From contig WBMZ01012192.1 in assembly GCA_013400975.1 (NCBI GenBank), positions 124,001-188,000 on the forward strand: a stretch of DNA of 64,000 bases. Direction: 5' to 3'. Under the pieces are notes generated by a model that saw only the letters and a program-made list of their open reading frames with translations, searched no databases and was not told the DNA's origin. The translations under genes were made by a program, and so were the position numbers. How positions within the stretch are numbered: the stretch's first letter is position 1; every line of letters begins with the position of its first letter. Of the stretch, positions 1 through 11,935 are shown one piece after another. The DNA is from Atrichornis clamosus (lineage: Eukaryota > Chordata > Aves > Passeriformes > Menuridae).

Positions 1-2242
1 CTGAACACTTGATTTGTACAATTATAATATATAACTAGACTTATCCTTGAAGGCAACCTGCCCTTGTTGAATCATTAACTTCACTTGTAAATAGTTCTAC
101 ACTTTCTTAGTTCTTAAAGGTCTCTTTCACACCCCAAAACACAAACACAATTATTCACATTCTTATTGAAACACTTTTTCTAAGAACTAAGAAGATTTCT
201 CCTTATGTCACCTTTCTATCTTTTAAAATGTTAAGTGACAAAATTGGTAGTACTTAGAGAAAGTGCTACCTGCAAGATCCACAGCAACTTGTGAAGATTA
301 GCTTATAAAAATCATAGGAATGGGGAAAACCAAAGAAACAGTAGTAAAACAACCTCCATCCTTACTCTCTTTCTTCTTCTGTTTATGTCTTTATGGAACA
401 CTTCTTTGACCTCTTAACTGCAATTCTGTCACTTACCTAACTTAAAAGAGGATATGAAAGAATAACCAACACTCCTGTAAAAGGAAATGATGGGGTTTAT
501 CAGTCTCATCTAAACCACTTTCTGTTTGTCCAGGTCAGTCTCTGGTCACAGACTAACAACTCTATATTGTCATAAAGTGTTCTTGTTATATATTAAAAAA
601 GTGGGCTGTATACTATCTAAAGTATTTGATTTCTTGTTTAGTTCATATATCAAGGGTAAACATTTGTAGACTAGAGTTAGACATACAGCACAGTTCTTCA
701 GAAAGAAATTGTTCCTTTCATCTGCTGTCTTGTATTAAAGCTATTTTGTGGCAATTTAATGAAGAAAACTGCATAGATTTTAGGTGCAGAGACTCCAGTA
801 AGTCAGTTGTTTGTGTACTTATGTAACGGACATGATGCCATACTATAATTGTGGGATATTTGTAAATTCTTCTTGTTAAAGTATGAAGTCCTCTTACATT
901 TTTACCAAGGCTGTTATCAAGGAAACATGCAGCAGAACTGTCCCAGTATAAAAGAGGAACAGCTTAACTTAAAACTGTGTTCTCACAAAACCAGGCTGCA
1001 GGCAAGAGAAGATGTTCTTCTTCATAAATCACACCAGACCCTTTCCATTTTATTGCAACCTTCTCAACAGCCTGAGACTGAATATGCTGAATATTCCTCT
1101 CCGTGTAGGTATCCAACCCACAATGACTTCCAGAAGAGCTGAAAGAAGTCAAGTTTACAGGATTAGATACAGTTTCATTTGTGAGGAATTGGCAAAACAA
1201 ATTCCTGTTGAAAGTTCATATAAACACTCAGGACACCTGCTCAGATACCCTTTGCTTTTGTTTGCTTTGTCTCTACCACTGCTATGATTTTAAGATTTCT
1301 GCAGTGTTGCCTGTGCCCTTTTAACAGACATGGCTTTGAACTGGGGTTCGGTCCCTTGACAGGGACTCAGAATCTAGGAACAAGAAAGACAAAGGTATAA
1401 AGAGAAATGGAGCAAATCACAATAAGTGCTGAAACTCAACCCGAGCCCAAAGCTTAAACCTGAATGTTGAAAGCAGAAGCTGTTTATTCTGTGGTGAAAA
1501 TATCACTCCTATGATGCCAAATAGTTATGAAGATAGATAGAGTAGTTTTGCTTACTGGGTGTGGAATTCTGAATAAATGACAATTGCTTTCTAGTTCTTT
1601 GATTGAGATTCTTTTGAAGTCTAGTTGATTTTAATGGGCTTTAGATGATGGTCTTGCGCAGATAATGATGGACATTTCTCTGATTTAAGAAATGGACTTG
1701 TTTTTGGATTTCAGCAGAAGATTTGTTCATAAAAGACAATACTTCATTTTACATTCAGCTTGCAAGCAGCACTGCTGAATTCGGAATAAAAGCCATAGAG
1801 ACATTATTCCACCACCAATGCAAAAATATATCTTGGGATGAACAGTTAACTTCAACAAGCCTATTGCCCTCTTGGGCACAAATAATGTCTCTCTCAGTAA
1901 TAAAGTCTGTTCTTTGGTCAAGTTCTTACTGGCAGCTGCTTATCTTTCTAGCAAATGTGGAAGGCAGCTTAATCCACTTATTCCCTCCTTGAAAACGGCA
2001 CACAAAAAGGCATGGGACTTTCTGGGGAGAGGAAAGGTCATAAACACGTGGCACAAACATTACATATGAAACCATGTGGTGTTCTTTCTTCCAAACAAGT
2101 TTACTTTGCACATTTTCCATGTATTGTTCTCAGAGCTTCAGAGCATTTTTTCTAAGCATCAGTTTAGCCTCTCAACTGTCCTGCTAGACATGCAAATATT
2201 TTTTCCACTTCTTAAAAGATTAAGAAAAAAGGGGAAAAAAGT
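1..2242. other. Intergenic, AT-rich, no gene recognised
   Basis: Only short open stretches occur, most starting at non-ATG codons, and none resembles a known protein. By human gene order the next gene to the left would be CPO and then KLF7, so this could be distal intergenic DNA or a long 3' UTR; nothing visible decides it. Confidence 0.6.
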
Positions 2243-2345
2243 GACTCCCCAAGGTGACATAGGAACACTGCTGCAGAGCCAGGAATAGAACTCAGATCTC
2301 CTGACTCCCTGTCTGGTGCTTCCTTAAATATATGACCATCTGCTC
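2243..2345. repeat. MIR-like SINE remnant
   Basis: The stretch resembles the diagnostic central and 3' part of a MIR SINE. It runs CCCAAGGTGACATAG, then a CTGCAGAGCCAGGAATAGAA segment, then CTCAGATCTCCTGACTCC and a CTGGTGCTTCC tail. In MIR this is the segment reading 'aaggtcacacagc ... gagccgggattcgaacccagg ... tctgactcc'. It is short and diverged, as expected for an ancient amniote element. The identification is by eye only. Confidence 0.65.
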
Positions 2346-5300
2346 TCCTGCTGGAAGTGTAGATACTATATGCTGACTCCAACAAGCTGGCTGCTAAGCC
2401 TGTTAGTTTATCCTCTTTTTATCCCATACTGATATCATCTCCAGCTAAGCTTTTGGCCTGGAGTCAAAGTGATTTCCAGTGTTTGAATGATTCGACCTGC
2501 TTGTTATTGTTTTAACCTTGCACCACACATATGCTCAGCTATTTGTGACTTGTCTGTGCACAGTCTGTGTAGCAAGAGCCACCAGCTAGAATTGTTTTGT
2601 TTAAAGATTGCATATTGAAGCATACCACTATCATACAGCAGTAAGTTTGATCCTGGTAGCTGCCTGCACCCACATTCTCCACCGAGCTGCATGTTACTTT
2701 CAAGGACAAAGATCTTATTAAAAAGGAAAAAAAATGTACGCACTGGTGTGTCTCCACAAACATCAGTTCATCATGTTAAGTTTTCCAGGTTCACAGCTAA
2801 ATCCCACACTGACTCCATCTGAACTGAAAACCTAACTAAACAAGATGAAATTCAACATGATCAACATTTTTTTAAATCATCACTTTGATTCTGAGGAAAT
2901 CATCCTCCAGTAAATATCCTTCTCTCCTTGCTGCAGAACACTCACGGTATGTGTCCAAAACAGAATCATCACTCAGTAGGGTCAAAACAGTAGCAGACTA
3001 ATATGCCTTGAATCCTAGTCTTGTGCTCCACTGAAGAGGGGGGTAGATAATTCAGCTGTTTTACTAAGTATATCCCCTGGTTATCACTGTAGCTTTACTT
3101 GGAGGAAGCACACAATGTGTTGACATTTCTGTTTCCCGTTGTCTTGTCATAGAAGATAGCGTATTCTACAGGTGTTTTCTTCTTATATGAGTATGAAAAG
3201 ATATTTCTGGGCTTTTGTGAGCAATGTTCAAAATATTCCGATTCATTCTATAAGATTAAATATATTTGGCCGTAATTCTGCAGCATATGTATATTCCGCA
3301 ATAAGTTGTGTGGTCTACAGTGGGAATCATTGTTCCTCTCAGTATTCCAAGTCTTCAGCTTCCACAGCTTTGTTAGAGAAAGGTTTTACTGCAAGTCTCT
3401 GGACCCCATTGTGATTTGACAGTGCTAAGGGTTCTCAAACCTCACTAGATACAGCTACAAGCCTAGCATAAATGGGAATATACTGGAAACTATGCTGAGT
3501 TACAACAATTTTTTTCTGGAGTCCTATTGCTGATATTTCCTTGTTCTGTCTCTTTCTCTGGTATTACACTGCAAACACCCCATTAACCTTACATTGAGAC
3601 TTTAAAATAATCACAAACCAGAAAGAATTCCAGCCAACATACACTAGATTAGATGACATTACTAGCAAACCTTGAAATTAGCTCCATTAAGCCAACCTTA
3701 GATGTCCTGCAGATCATTAAGTGACACAGGATACATAAGCTTTAGCTCAGTGGAACTAACTCGACTATTGGCACATGATCTAGCAATTTCAAGAAATATA
3801 CATTTACAGATACTTTCAAGGATTTCTCAATAGATTTTACAGCATTTATACACATGCATACTCACATATTTGAGCACAACTGTAAATACCAGTGTGTTGT
3901 GTCAGTGTGGGAAATAACGTTTGCCTTTTTTCCACAAGTCCTGTGATGCAGCTTTTAGATAGCTTTGTTACCAGAGAGGAGCTTCAAATACCCATTCAGT
4001 AAGCACTTCCTTATGGAAGCAGATGCAAGCAAGCTGACAAAATCTGTATTGGTCTAATTAGCCTGGCAGAGCAGCTTCCTCAGACACCATTTTCTTTAAC
4101 TAGGAAAGAAAAATGTTAGTACTGAATTGTCTTTTCTAAACAACAGGTGGCCTGAGTGGTTATTTTTACTTCATCCTTTAAACAGCAAAATATCACTGCT
4201 AAGGACCTTGAGCTTTAATATAGTCTGAATTCAAGATAATATTTACCTCATGTTACTAAGAGGTAACAAACACTTTTGGTTCAGTTCTAGGAGTTAAGGA
4301 TGATCATGTTTACAAGGAGTTGTGCACAAAATCCTACAATCTTTATGTAAACACAATTCTTATTGAAAATTATTCTGCAATTTAACTTAAAAATGTATTA
4401 GCAGTGTACTTCAGGTGCAATAGTAAATTGCTGAATGCCCAGTGCACACATGTAAGTTGTCTGCAGAGTATTGCTCTTGTAGTTTGATCCAAAGAAAGAT
4501 GGAATTTGCTCATATGTTTTAATGTGCCTGAATCCACGGTCAGAAAAACCAGTTAGTTTTTTTTAACTCACCTTCTCCAGTCCAGAAAATTTTCCTTTAT
4601 AAGAATACCTTCTGATGACATTATTAGAACTTCAAAGGTATTACTCTGGGGGAAAAGAATTTGCAGAAGTATTTGGTCCTGTATTGATGTTCTGAGTGGG
4701 CAAGAATTAGGCAAGAATCCTTGATTTTCTGAAGAAACAAAACTTCTTGTAAAGTTTTAGCTGTCAAAGTAATATGCTGTTTGTTTTAATTAGGACTTTT
4801 TAAAGAAGATGTCATGTAACATTAAAAATCTGGCTTCTATTTTTAAATAAAATAATTACCTTTGTATGTAAATAAATTAGTATTATATTATTGCTACTAG
4901 CAGAACTGTAAAGGACAGCCCATAAGTCTCTATTATTTCTTAATGGTTAAAAAACAAGCTTACTGCAGTGTATGCTAGAATAACCAACATTATTTTTAAT
5001 GACTTCTATTACAAGCACTAAAATACTTTATGATTAGATGTGAATATGCTTGCATACAATTTCTTAAACATAAACACTATACACTGTATATTAAGTAATT
5101 AGGTTTTGCAGCTATAAAACATGTTCACATTAACCTTTGTCCTCCATTCTATCAACAATGACACACACACTGAGCTTTCTGTTTAATACCAGCACCACTG
5201 AGAGTAAATGTATTGTTTGCATGCATGTAGTTATGTATGTGTGTCCATGCAAGGGCAGTAATGCTTCAAACCCCTCAACCACCATGAGAAACTGTTAAAA

Positions 5301-8300
5301 ATGCTTATGATGTCCCTGAAGAATCTCAGAGATCATTAGTGAAGTCAATAGTACCTGACAAAAGATCTCAAAGTGTATCTTGCAGGAGCCAAACAAGTTC
5401 ATTCTATGTAACTTATTGTCAGTTGAATTTCCAGTATATTTTTGCAAATGAGCCTTAAAGAATCTGTAAGCCAGGTTGGAAGTGTGATGTGTATGTATGG
5501 GTGTGACGTGCAGCAGAAACAGCTTGTATCTTGGTATTTGATTTTGTTAAAAATAATTGCTGCTAACAGTATCTGGAGAAGGGACTGGGTAGCGTAACTT
5601 TGAAGCGCTTGTTGTGACATGGCTGGTACATTTGCAGTACGGCTATTGACATGGCTTGCATTGGTCACAGGTTTTGGGGTTCTTCAGCAAAGGCAGCCAA
5701 GATTTACTCCACTTTCATGTCTGAACTGTTCCTACTCTTTGTACAAGGAGTGGATCTGAAACATCAGCCAACTCTGCCTGGGAGAGCTTACAAATCCAAG
5801 CAACTCAACATGGGGTCATCCCCATAACACAGACAGGGAACACGGACACCTGTCTGTGCTGGAACTGTGCCTCTGCTGCCAAACAAGGCATTCCTTGGAG
5901 TCAGGCACTAACAAGATGGGTGTGGAACACCAGGAATCTGGGTGTGCCCTGGGGACCTTCTCAGTAACTTTCCTGTGAGCAGACAGATAAGCAGTGGCAA
6001 GCAGGGAGCGGAAGTCAGATTTACCATGTCTCTGACTATTACCTCAGTGTCAGATAATTTTATCTCTGTTCAGAGAGAGTGGTTTTGATACCTTCATCGT
6101 TCTATTTTTTCCTCTTCAAATACTGAGTTATTAGGTTCAGAAAATGAATATCAAACGTAACACTAACAGCAGAAACTTTGGAAAGTTCTCTTTTTATTCT
6201 GCATCGGCAGAAATTGAACCAACCTTCATCCTCCTCAGTACTACCTTTTGGGGGGATTACTGCCTACTGAGAAGAAAGTCTTCTTGCTGACGTAAGTGAG
6301 GCATTCACCATTTTGTACTGCTCCTTGGGCACAGACTGATACAGAGCAAATCTCCAAACACACATGCACACACATATTTTTTTGTCTGCTTAACTTTTCA
6401 GATCTCTGTCATTTTTCTTACATTTATACAGAAATGACCCAGACTGAAGATTCATTTAGAAGAGAGCATTTCCCTGGGACAAATCATTCATTGGTGAAAT
6501 TAAGCATATTCTAAACCAACAGACACAAATGCATCATCAGTGTTTGCCTTCTTCTTGCTCTGTACAATGCAGTATGCAAGGGGTGTAGGTTGCTTTTGTA
6601 TTTTCTGGAGAGTTCTGTGTGTCAAGGGATTGCCTGTTGTTCTGATAAAGCTGATATCTAACTGCTGAGCCATTTCAAAGGGCAAGTGACAGGCCGGTAT
6701 TGGTCTTCAATGTATATATTTTAAAAGATTAAATAATCTTTTATTATGTGTATGACATTTCAAATGTGGGCTCCTCCACAACAGGTCCTTGTATATTTCC
6801 TGAATCATGTCTCATCTGTGTCAGTACGAATCTAGACTTCAGTGACAACTGTCACTATTTACACAAGTCTCTGTACCGTGGGAGGCCAATTCAACAGCTG
6901 CTCCCTATTGCAGAAGGAGAAAACTGGGCTCATAGAACACTTCAAGTTTTTTGCTTTGAAGTTGTAGACCCACTGCCTCAGCTGGTGTAGTGTTCTAACT
7001 TTAAACCAGCTGAGGAGCCGGTTCCCCTTTCTTCACAGTCCCCACACACCTCCCCACCTTTCTAAAGGGTAATTGAGTACAGGTGACATATAAAGTGCAG
7101 CAGAATCTGTACCATGAAAATCAAAATACAGAAGATTTAGCAAGTGCCCTTTGTCGATGGAACTGATAAGAATAAACTATGGCACATACTCAGGAATGAA
7201 GACTGTTCAGTAAAAATTGCCCCCATCTGTTGGCAAGGAGAGAGTCCCTTACCTGTAGTAGTGAAAAATGAAAATAAATTCTCCTGTTCATAAAAAGAAT
7301 GGTATCTTGCTTCATAAAGCAAGAGCTTATCTAGGTTTTAATAGGTGCCATGGCAACAATGTTACTGGAGTACACACAGGAGCATTTTTGGAGAGAGGAA
7401 ACAGAATGAAACGAAAAGCTCGCTTATAATCTGAGGACACAAGGACTTTTGCTGCAGACAAATACAAACTCTCCTTCTTCTTGTTTCTGGGTGGCTATTT
7501 ACAGTTGTCACCACATTCATACTTCCACTTAATACTATTGTTGCCCAGAAATACCGAAAAAAGGGGGGAAACCTGCTACAACTAGAAGGACTGATTTCAA
7601 ACGTAGTTCAGAATTCCATTATATTTGCATCAGCTAAAAGAGATGAGCAGCATAGAACTACTAAAACCACTGTGGTTACCAGCAGAAACCCCAATACCAC
7701 AGGATTTACATGTTCAGTAAGATCTATGCTTAAGTATCATAATTACTTTTAAAGTATGCATGTCACAACCAACACATAATTATGGCTCTTGTTTTGATCT
7801 GAAATAACTAATTTCAGCACATTTCACCTAGGATTGAATGTTCCACCTTTTTTAAGCTCTACAAAATACCTGCAGTTCTATTTTAATTCCAGTATTCTAG
7901 TGTCAGTAAAGAGGTATTGAAACTGGAACCTCATTCATGCAAACTTAAGTGCACTGAGATTTGTGTGCAACGAGAATACCTTAATATTAACTAATGGCAA
8001 TATACGACAATACTGCAATGACCAGAGCGGGGGGAAAAAGCACATTAGAGGGAAGACTTAGTATTTTCTTCACTTTAGCAATTAACCAGAGCCACATCTC
8101 TAGGTCTCTGCATACAGTGCATTACTCAACCTCTTGCCTATGCAGAAACAGTTGCAATACTGGAGAAACAGACTTTAAATCAAGCTCCAGTTTATTTAGA
8201 TTCTGATTTCTTAACAAAAAATCAAACTTTTGCAATGTACTTTGAGTCCCTCTTTCCCAGTCACTTTTGAATATCTTTATCATTTTGAGAGCAAGGTGTA

Positions 8301-11300
8301 AGTTTTAAGGAGAGTTCCTGGATGTTTCTTGTGAAATGAGTGGCTGGGAAATTTCATACCCTGAAAAGGCTGGAATTAGGGTTCAAAAGTAGTTTCAGAC
8401 ATAAGAAAATCCAAGCAGGAGAGAACTGCAGATCATCAGGGTCTGCAAATCCAGCTGTTTGTAGAGACTATTTGTTTTTCCAAACACTCACTGTTCTCAT
8501 TTTGCATTACTTCACAAACTTTGTTTCATTTTCGCTCAGATGGTACTAGTTAACACAAGAACCTTCCTGACCCTTGCTGCCCACATCTTCTGCCTTTCTG
8601 TTTCTTGCTCTCATTTTAGATCTGTTCACACATCCTGCAGTGCTTAACATGATCCTTGGGCCTGTGAAATTTGCTACATAACTTACATTTGTAAATCCTT
8701 CTCTCAATTTGATTGTGTGATATATGACAATGATCTAACCTTGTCACCCTTTTGTATGAAGAGAGTCTTCAGATGACCTGGAGATTTCACAGGATGAACA
8801 GTATATGCATTATTCTCATGGAAAAAATGGCCAGATAAACGAGCTTTATCATGGCATTTTACTGTTTTGTAATAAGACAAGATTCATGAATCAAAAAATG
8901 TCTAACAGGAAGCAGCATATAAAAACCAGGAATCATAAAAGGCAGTATCTGTTTGTTTGAGATTAGCAGGACAAATATTTAAGTCCAGTATTTCATAGCT
9001 CAGCATGAAGGAAAGATTCGTATGCTTCTACTTTTCTGACTTCTTTGTGGCCCAGGAATAAAATATGGTGCTTTCATACGAGAGTCTGGTCAAATATATT
9101 GCTGCTTTGTGCAGCTGAGTCCACTGTCTTTAAGTCATAGCTATATAATTACTCTAAGCCCTGTACTTTCTTTAACAAGCCTTCAATTCATTGAAAATCC
9201 TTCCTTCCTTCAGCAATTTAGTTTACTTAATAAATTACCTATTTTCATATTACATGGAGTTGAGAACCTTGGCTTGCTACAGGTTAGATACAACCTTGAA
9301 ATACCTTTAGTCAGTCAAACATCACAGCAAATGTCTGGGTTCCATCCATTAATAAGATACACCCATGGGCTGTATGAAATAAAGCCATATACACCTTCCT
9401 TGTTCCTCACTCCTCATTGAGAAAAAATTTCCAGCCACTGCACTTACAAAATGTTCCAACTGTGAATAAAGGTTAGAAACACATGTTCCTGAGTCTGCAG
9501 GCAGACTGTGAAAATGGTAGAGAAAGATGCAGCTTGCATCTCCAGGGAGCCTCACTGGCAGGTCAGCTAAAATCATCCATTTTGTATCTGTTTTGCTTAA
9601 AAAAGGGGATTTTGCACCTTTCACACTGAGCACCCATGCAGTGACAAACCCCATAATTACAGAAGCAAAATAATTATTGTTGATCTTCATTGTGAGTCTC
9701 CCACTAATTTTAATAATGATTCAGGAGAGGAGAATGGTATCCTAAATATAGATTGTAATGAACAGAACAGGAGATTAGATCTTCCTTACTACATGAATTG
9801 TACACCAGAAAAACCTGGGTTTATTTTCAGCAGACTAGCTTTTTAGCATATGTAAAGATTCAAGAAACCCACAGTTCTGAAGTCTCTGGCAGCAGCTACA
9901 TACTGCTTGGAACTATGAATCAGTGTAGATGACATAAGAAAGACATAAATTATTGAGAGAGCATAAAGCAAGAAATTTTAGTAAGCAAGGTGATCATTAT
10001 GGCAGACTCCTGCATTTCCATACTGCTTGTATAAGTTTCTACGTACACACAAGGTGTTTAAAAAAGAAATATATAGTGATTCGCTAACTTAATAATGTGC
10101 TATGCCATTTTGTGCCCACTGGTGGCTAATTCTGTCCAGGCTGCTGGCACCCCTGCCTGTGTTTTGTCCCTGAAGACGGGAGTTACGTACCTACTACTGA
10201 GGACCTGACTGAAAAGCTTGAAGCAGCTGGAGGAAACAGTTCTTCAGGCCAGGCAGGAGCCGCAGCTCATACTGCATTGTTGGTTTGCAGGGTTCCAGCT
10301 TTGAACAGCACTGAGTGGTTTCTCAAATACAGTTCTGTGTGCTACCTGGCCCTCCAGCACAGAGTGTTTCAGACCTTCTCCAGTGCAGGCTGGGACCATG
10401 AGCCAGTTATCCAGCTCAGAACAGAATGGCACTGACCAGTCTGCTTCACGGATGAAATTGTACAGATAATGCTTTATTAAAGTAGTAGATCAAAAAAGGG
10501 GGCATAACAAACTTATCAAGTCAAGCAGATGACCTCTGCTCTGGTTGTTAAGTTTTACAATTGCATCAAATCTGTTTTTCTGCCTGTGCTGCATTTCAGA
10601 GATGCTAAACAGCTCGCTGCTTTTTATGCCAGAGAGCGGTGACAATGCTGCTTTGGTTGCACTGCTTCCTTCACAAATATGCATCACTTTCTATCTACAT
10701 GCTCCACAAGAAGTTGGGCAGTGAATTTTTCTAAGCATATTGTTTCTTTTCACCTTATGTCATCACTACAATACCTTTTTTATATCATCATTGTAGTACC
10801 TTAAACATGTGTCCTTGCTACATCAGAAAGACAAAGAACATAGTGCTTGTAGCTTAGCAAGTGAAGCAAGGGCACCACGGTTAGGTAGCACACAGTCACT
10901 GTAGAAAGCGTTGCTGTTTCCCTGTTCCCCTTGATGCTGATGGGTCTGTGGCTGTGGTACACTAACATCGTGACTGCAGATCTGATTACACCACAGAAAC
11001 AAGCAAGCCCTTGTTGGCAACTTCAGCAACTCCAGCAGAACAAAATACACTTTATCAGTTACATGTTACCAAGAATGGAAAAGATGTATCAGTTCTCTCT
11101 GCTCCTTCAGATCAAAGGCCCAAAGCTGCTTTGCACTTCTAGAACTCTGCCAACATAATCAATTGCACTGCTACATAACAGGTCAGTGCAGATGCATCAC
11201 AGCATGTAAGGAACAAATCTGACTATTGCAACACCTCTTCAAATAGTTGTGGAGACACTAATATCAGAAACAGAGAGCAGGAGACAGTTTATAAAGACAT

Positions 11301-11929
11301 GGCAGACCTGTGTCCTTGAGGTGAGAAGTATCAAAATTTATTACAGTAGCAGTGAAGCAAAGGGTTCAAAAGAAAAAGCACTCAGCAAACAGAACCCTAA
11401 CTGGCCCAAACTTCTGAAAACCGAGTGAGATTGATTTCTTCAGAAACTCTTCATGTAACTGGATCTTTTAATATACCACTTAGGCTTAGTTATTTACTGA
11501 TTTACCATATATAGTTCTGCATAAAGAACTACACCAGATGTTTAGGGGGAATCTTAGTTCCTAGATGTAGGCCAGGTTCCAATAGCACTTGAAATAGTTA
11601 CATCCTGTCCCTGGATCAGCTCAAGTGAAGAAATTTGACTTGGGGCATGCAAGAGGGGAAGCAAAGTACAGATTAAATTAAGACATTCCAATAGCAATAG
11701 ATGTCAGGGTGCTTTTTGGATTAATTATTTGCTTCCACTAAAGAAAATCCACTCCCACTTCACAAAAGAAAACCCCCACTATCAGCAGGCAGTGTTCATT
11801 TCACAAACTTTTCTTAATCTGTAATACAGTGGAGTAGGCAGTTGTGTATAAAACTATTTATCTCTTCCATTAAAAACCTTACATTAATTACAAAGGAAAA
11901 AGAGAGATCAGGAGACCCAAAACTCTTAG
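2346..11929. other. Intergenic downstream of FASTKD2, no gene recognised
   Basis: This is 9.6 kb of AT-rich sequence 3' of FASTKD2. I found no exon with carboxypeptidase motifs (CPO is the expected neighbour), no zinc-finger exon and no RNA gene. A short CA-rich tract sits near 6356-6377. An 8-bp inverted repeat (ACTACAAT/ATTGTAGT, 10765-10772 and 10790-10797) is the only local structure noted. Further TTTATT motifs (AATAAA on the minus strand), for example at 11337-11342, could serve a longer FASTKD2 3' UTR. Confidence 0.6.
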
Positions 11930-11935
11930 TTTATT
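11930..11935 (-). terminator. FASTKD2: Candidate FASTKD2 poly(A) signal
   Basis: AATAAA on the minus strand follows the FASTKD2 TAA stop codon with no gap. A U-rich stretch (TCTCTCTTTTTCC on the minus strand) lies about 20-35 nt further on, as a downstream element should. An alternative hexamer at 11337-11342 would give a 3' UTR of about 600 nt. Confidence 0.5.

Noticed and set aside
1..5400. Possible 3' UTR of KLF7
   Set aside because: Gene order makes it conceivable, but no zinc-finger coding exon or other anchor is in the window.
9349..9690. 113-codon ATG-led frame on the minus strand with a hydrophobic N-terminus
   Set aside because: It starts like a signal peptide, but the rest matches no family I know, CPO included, and no splice partners are visible. 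Kept out for lack of support.
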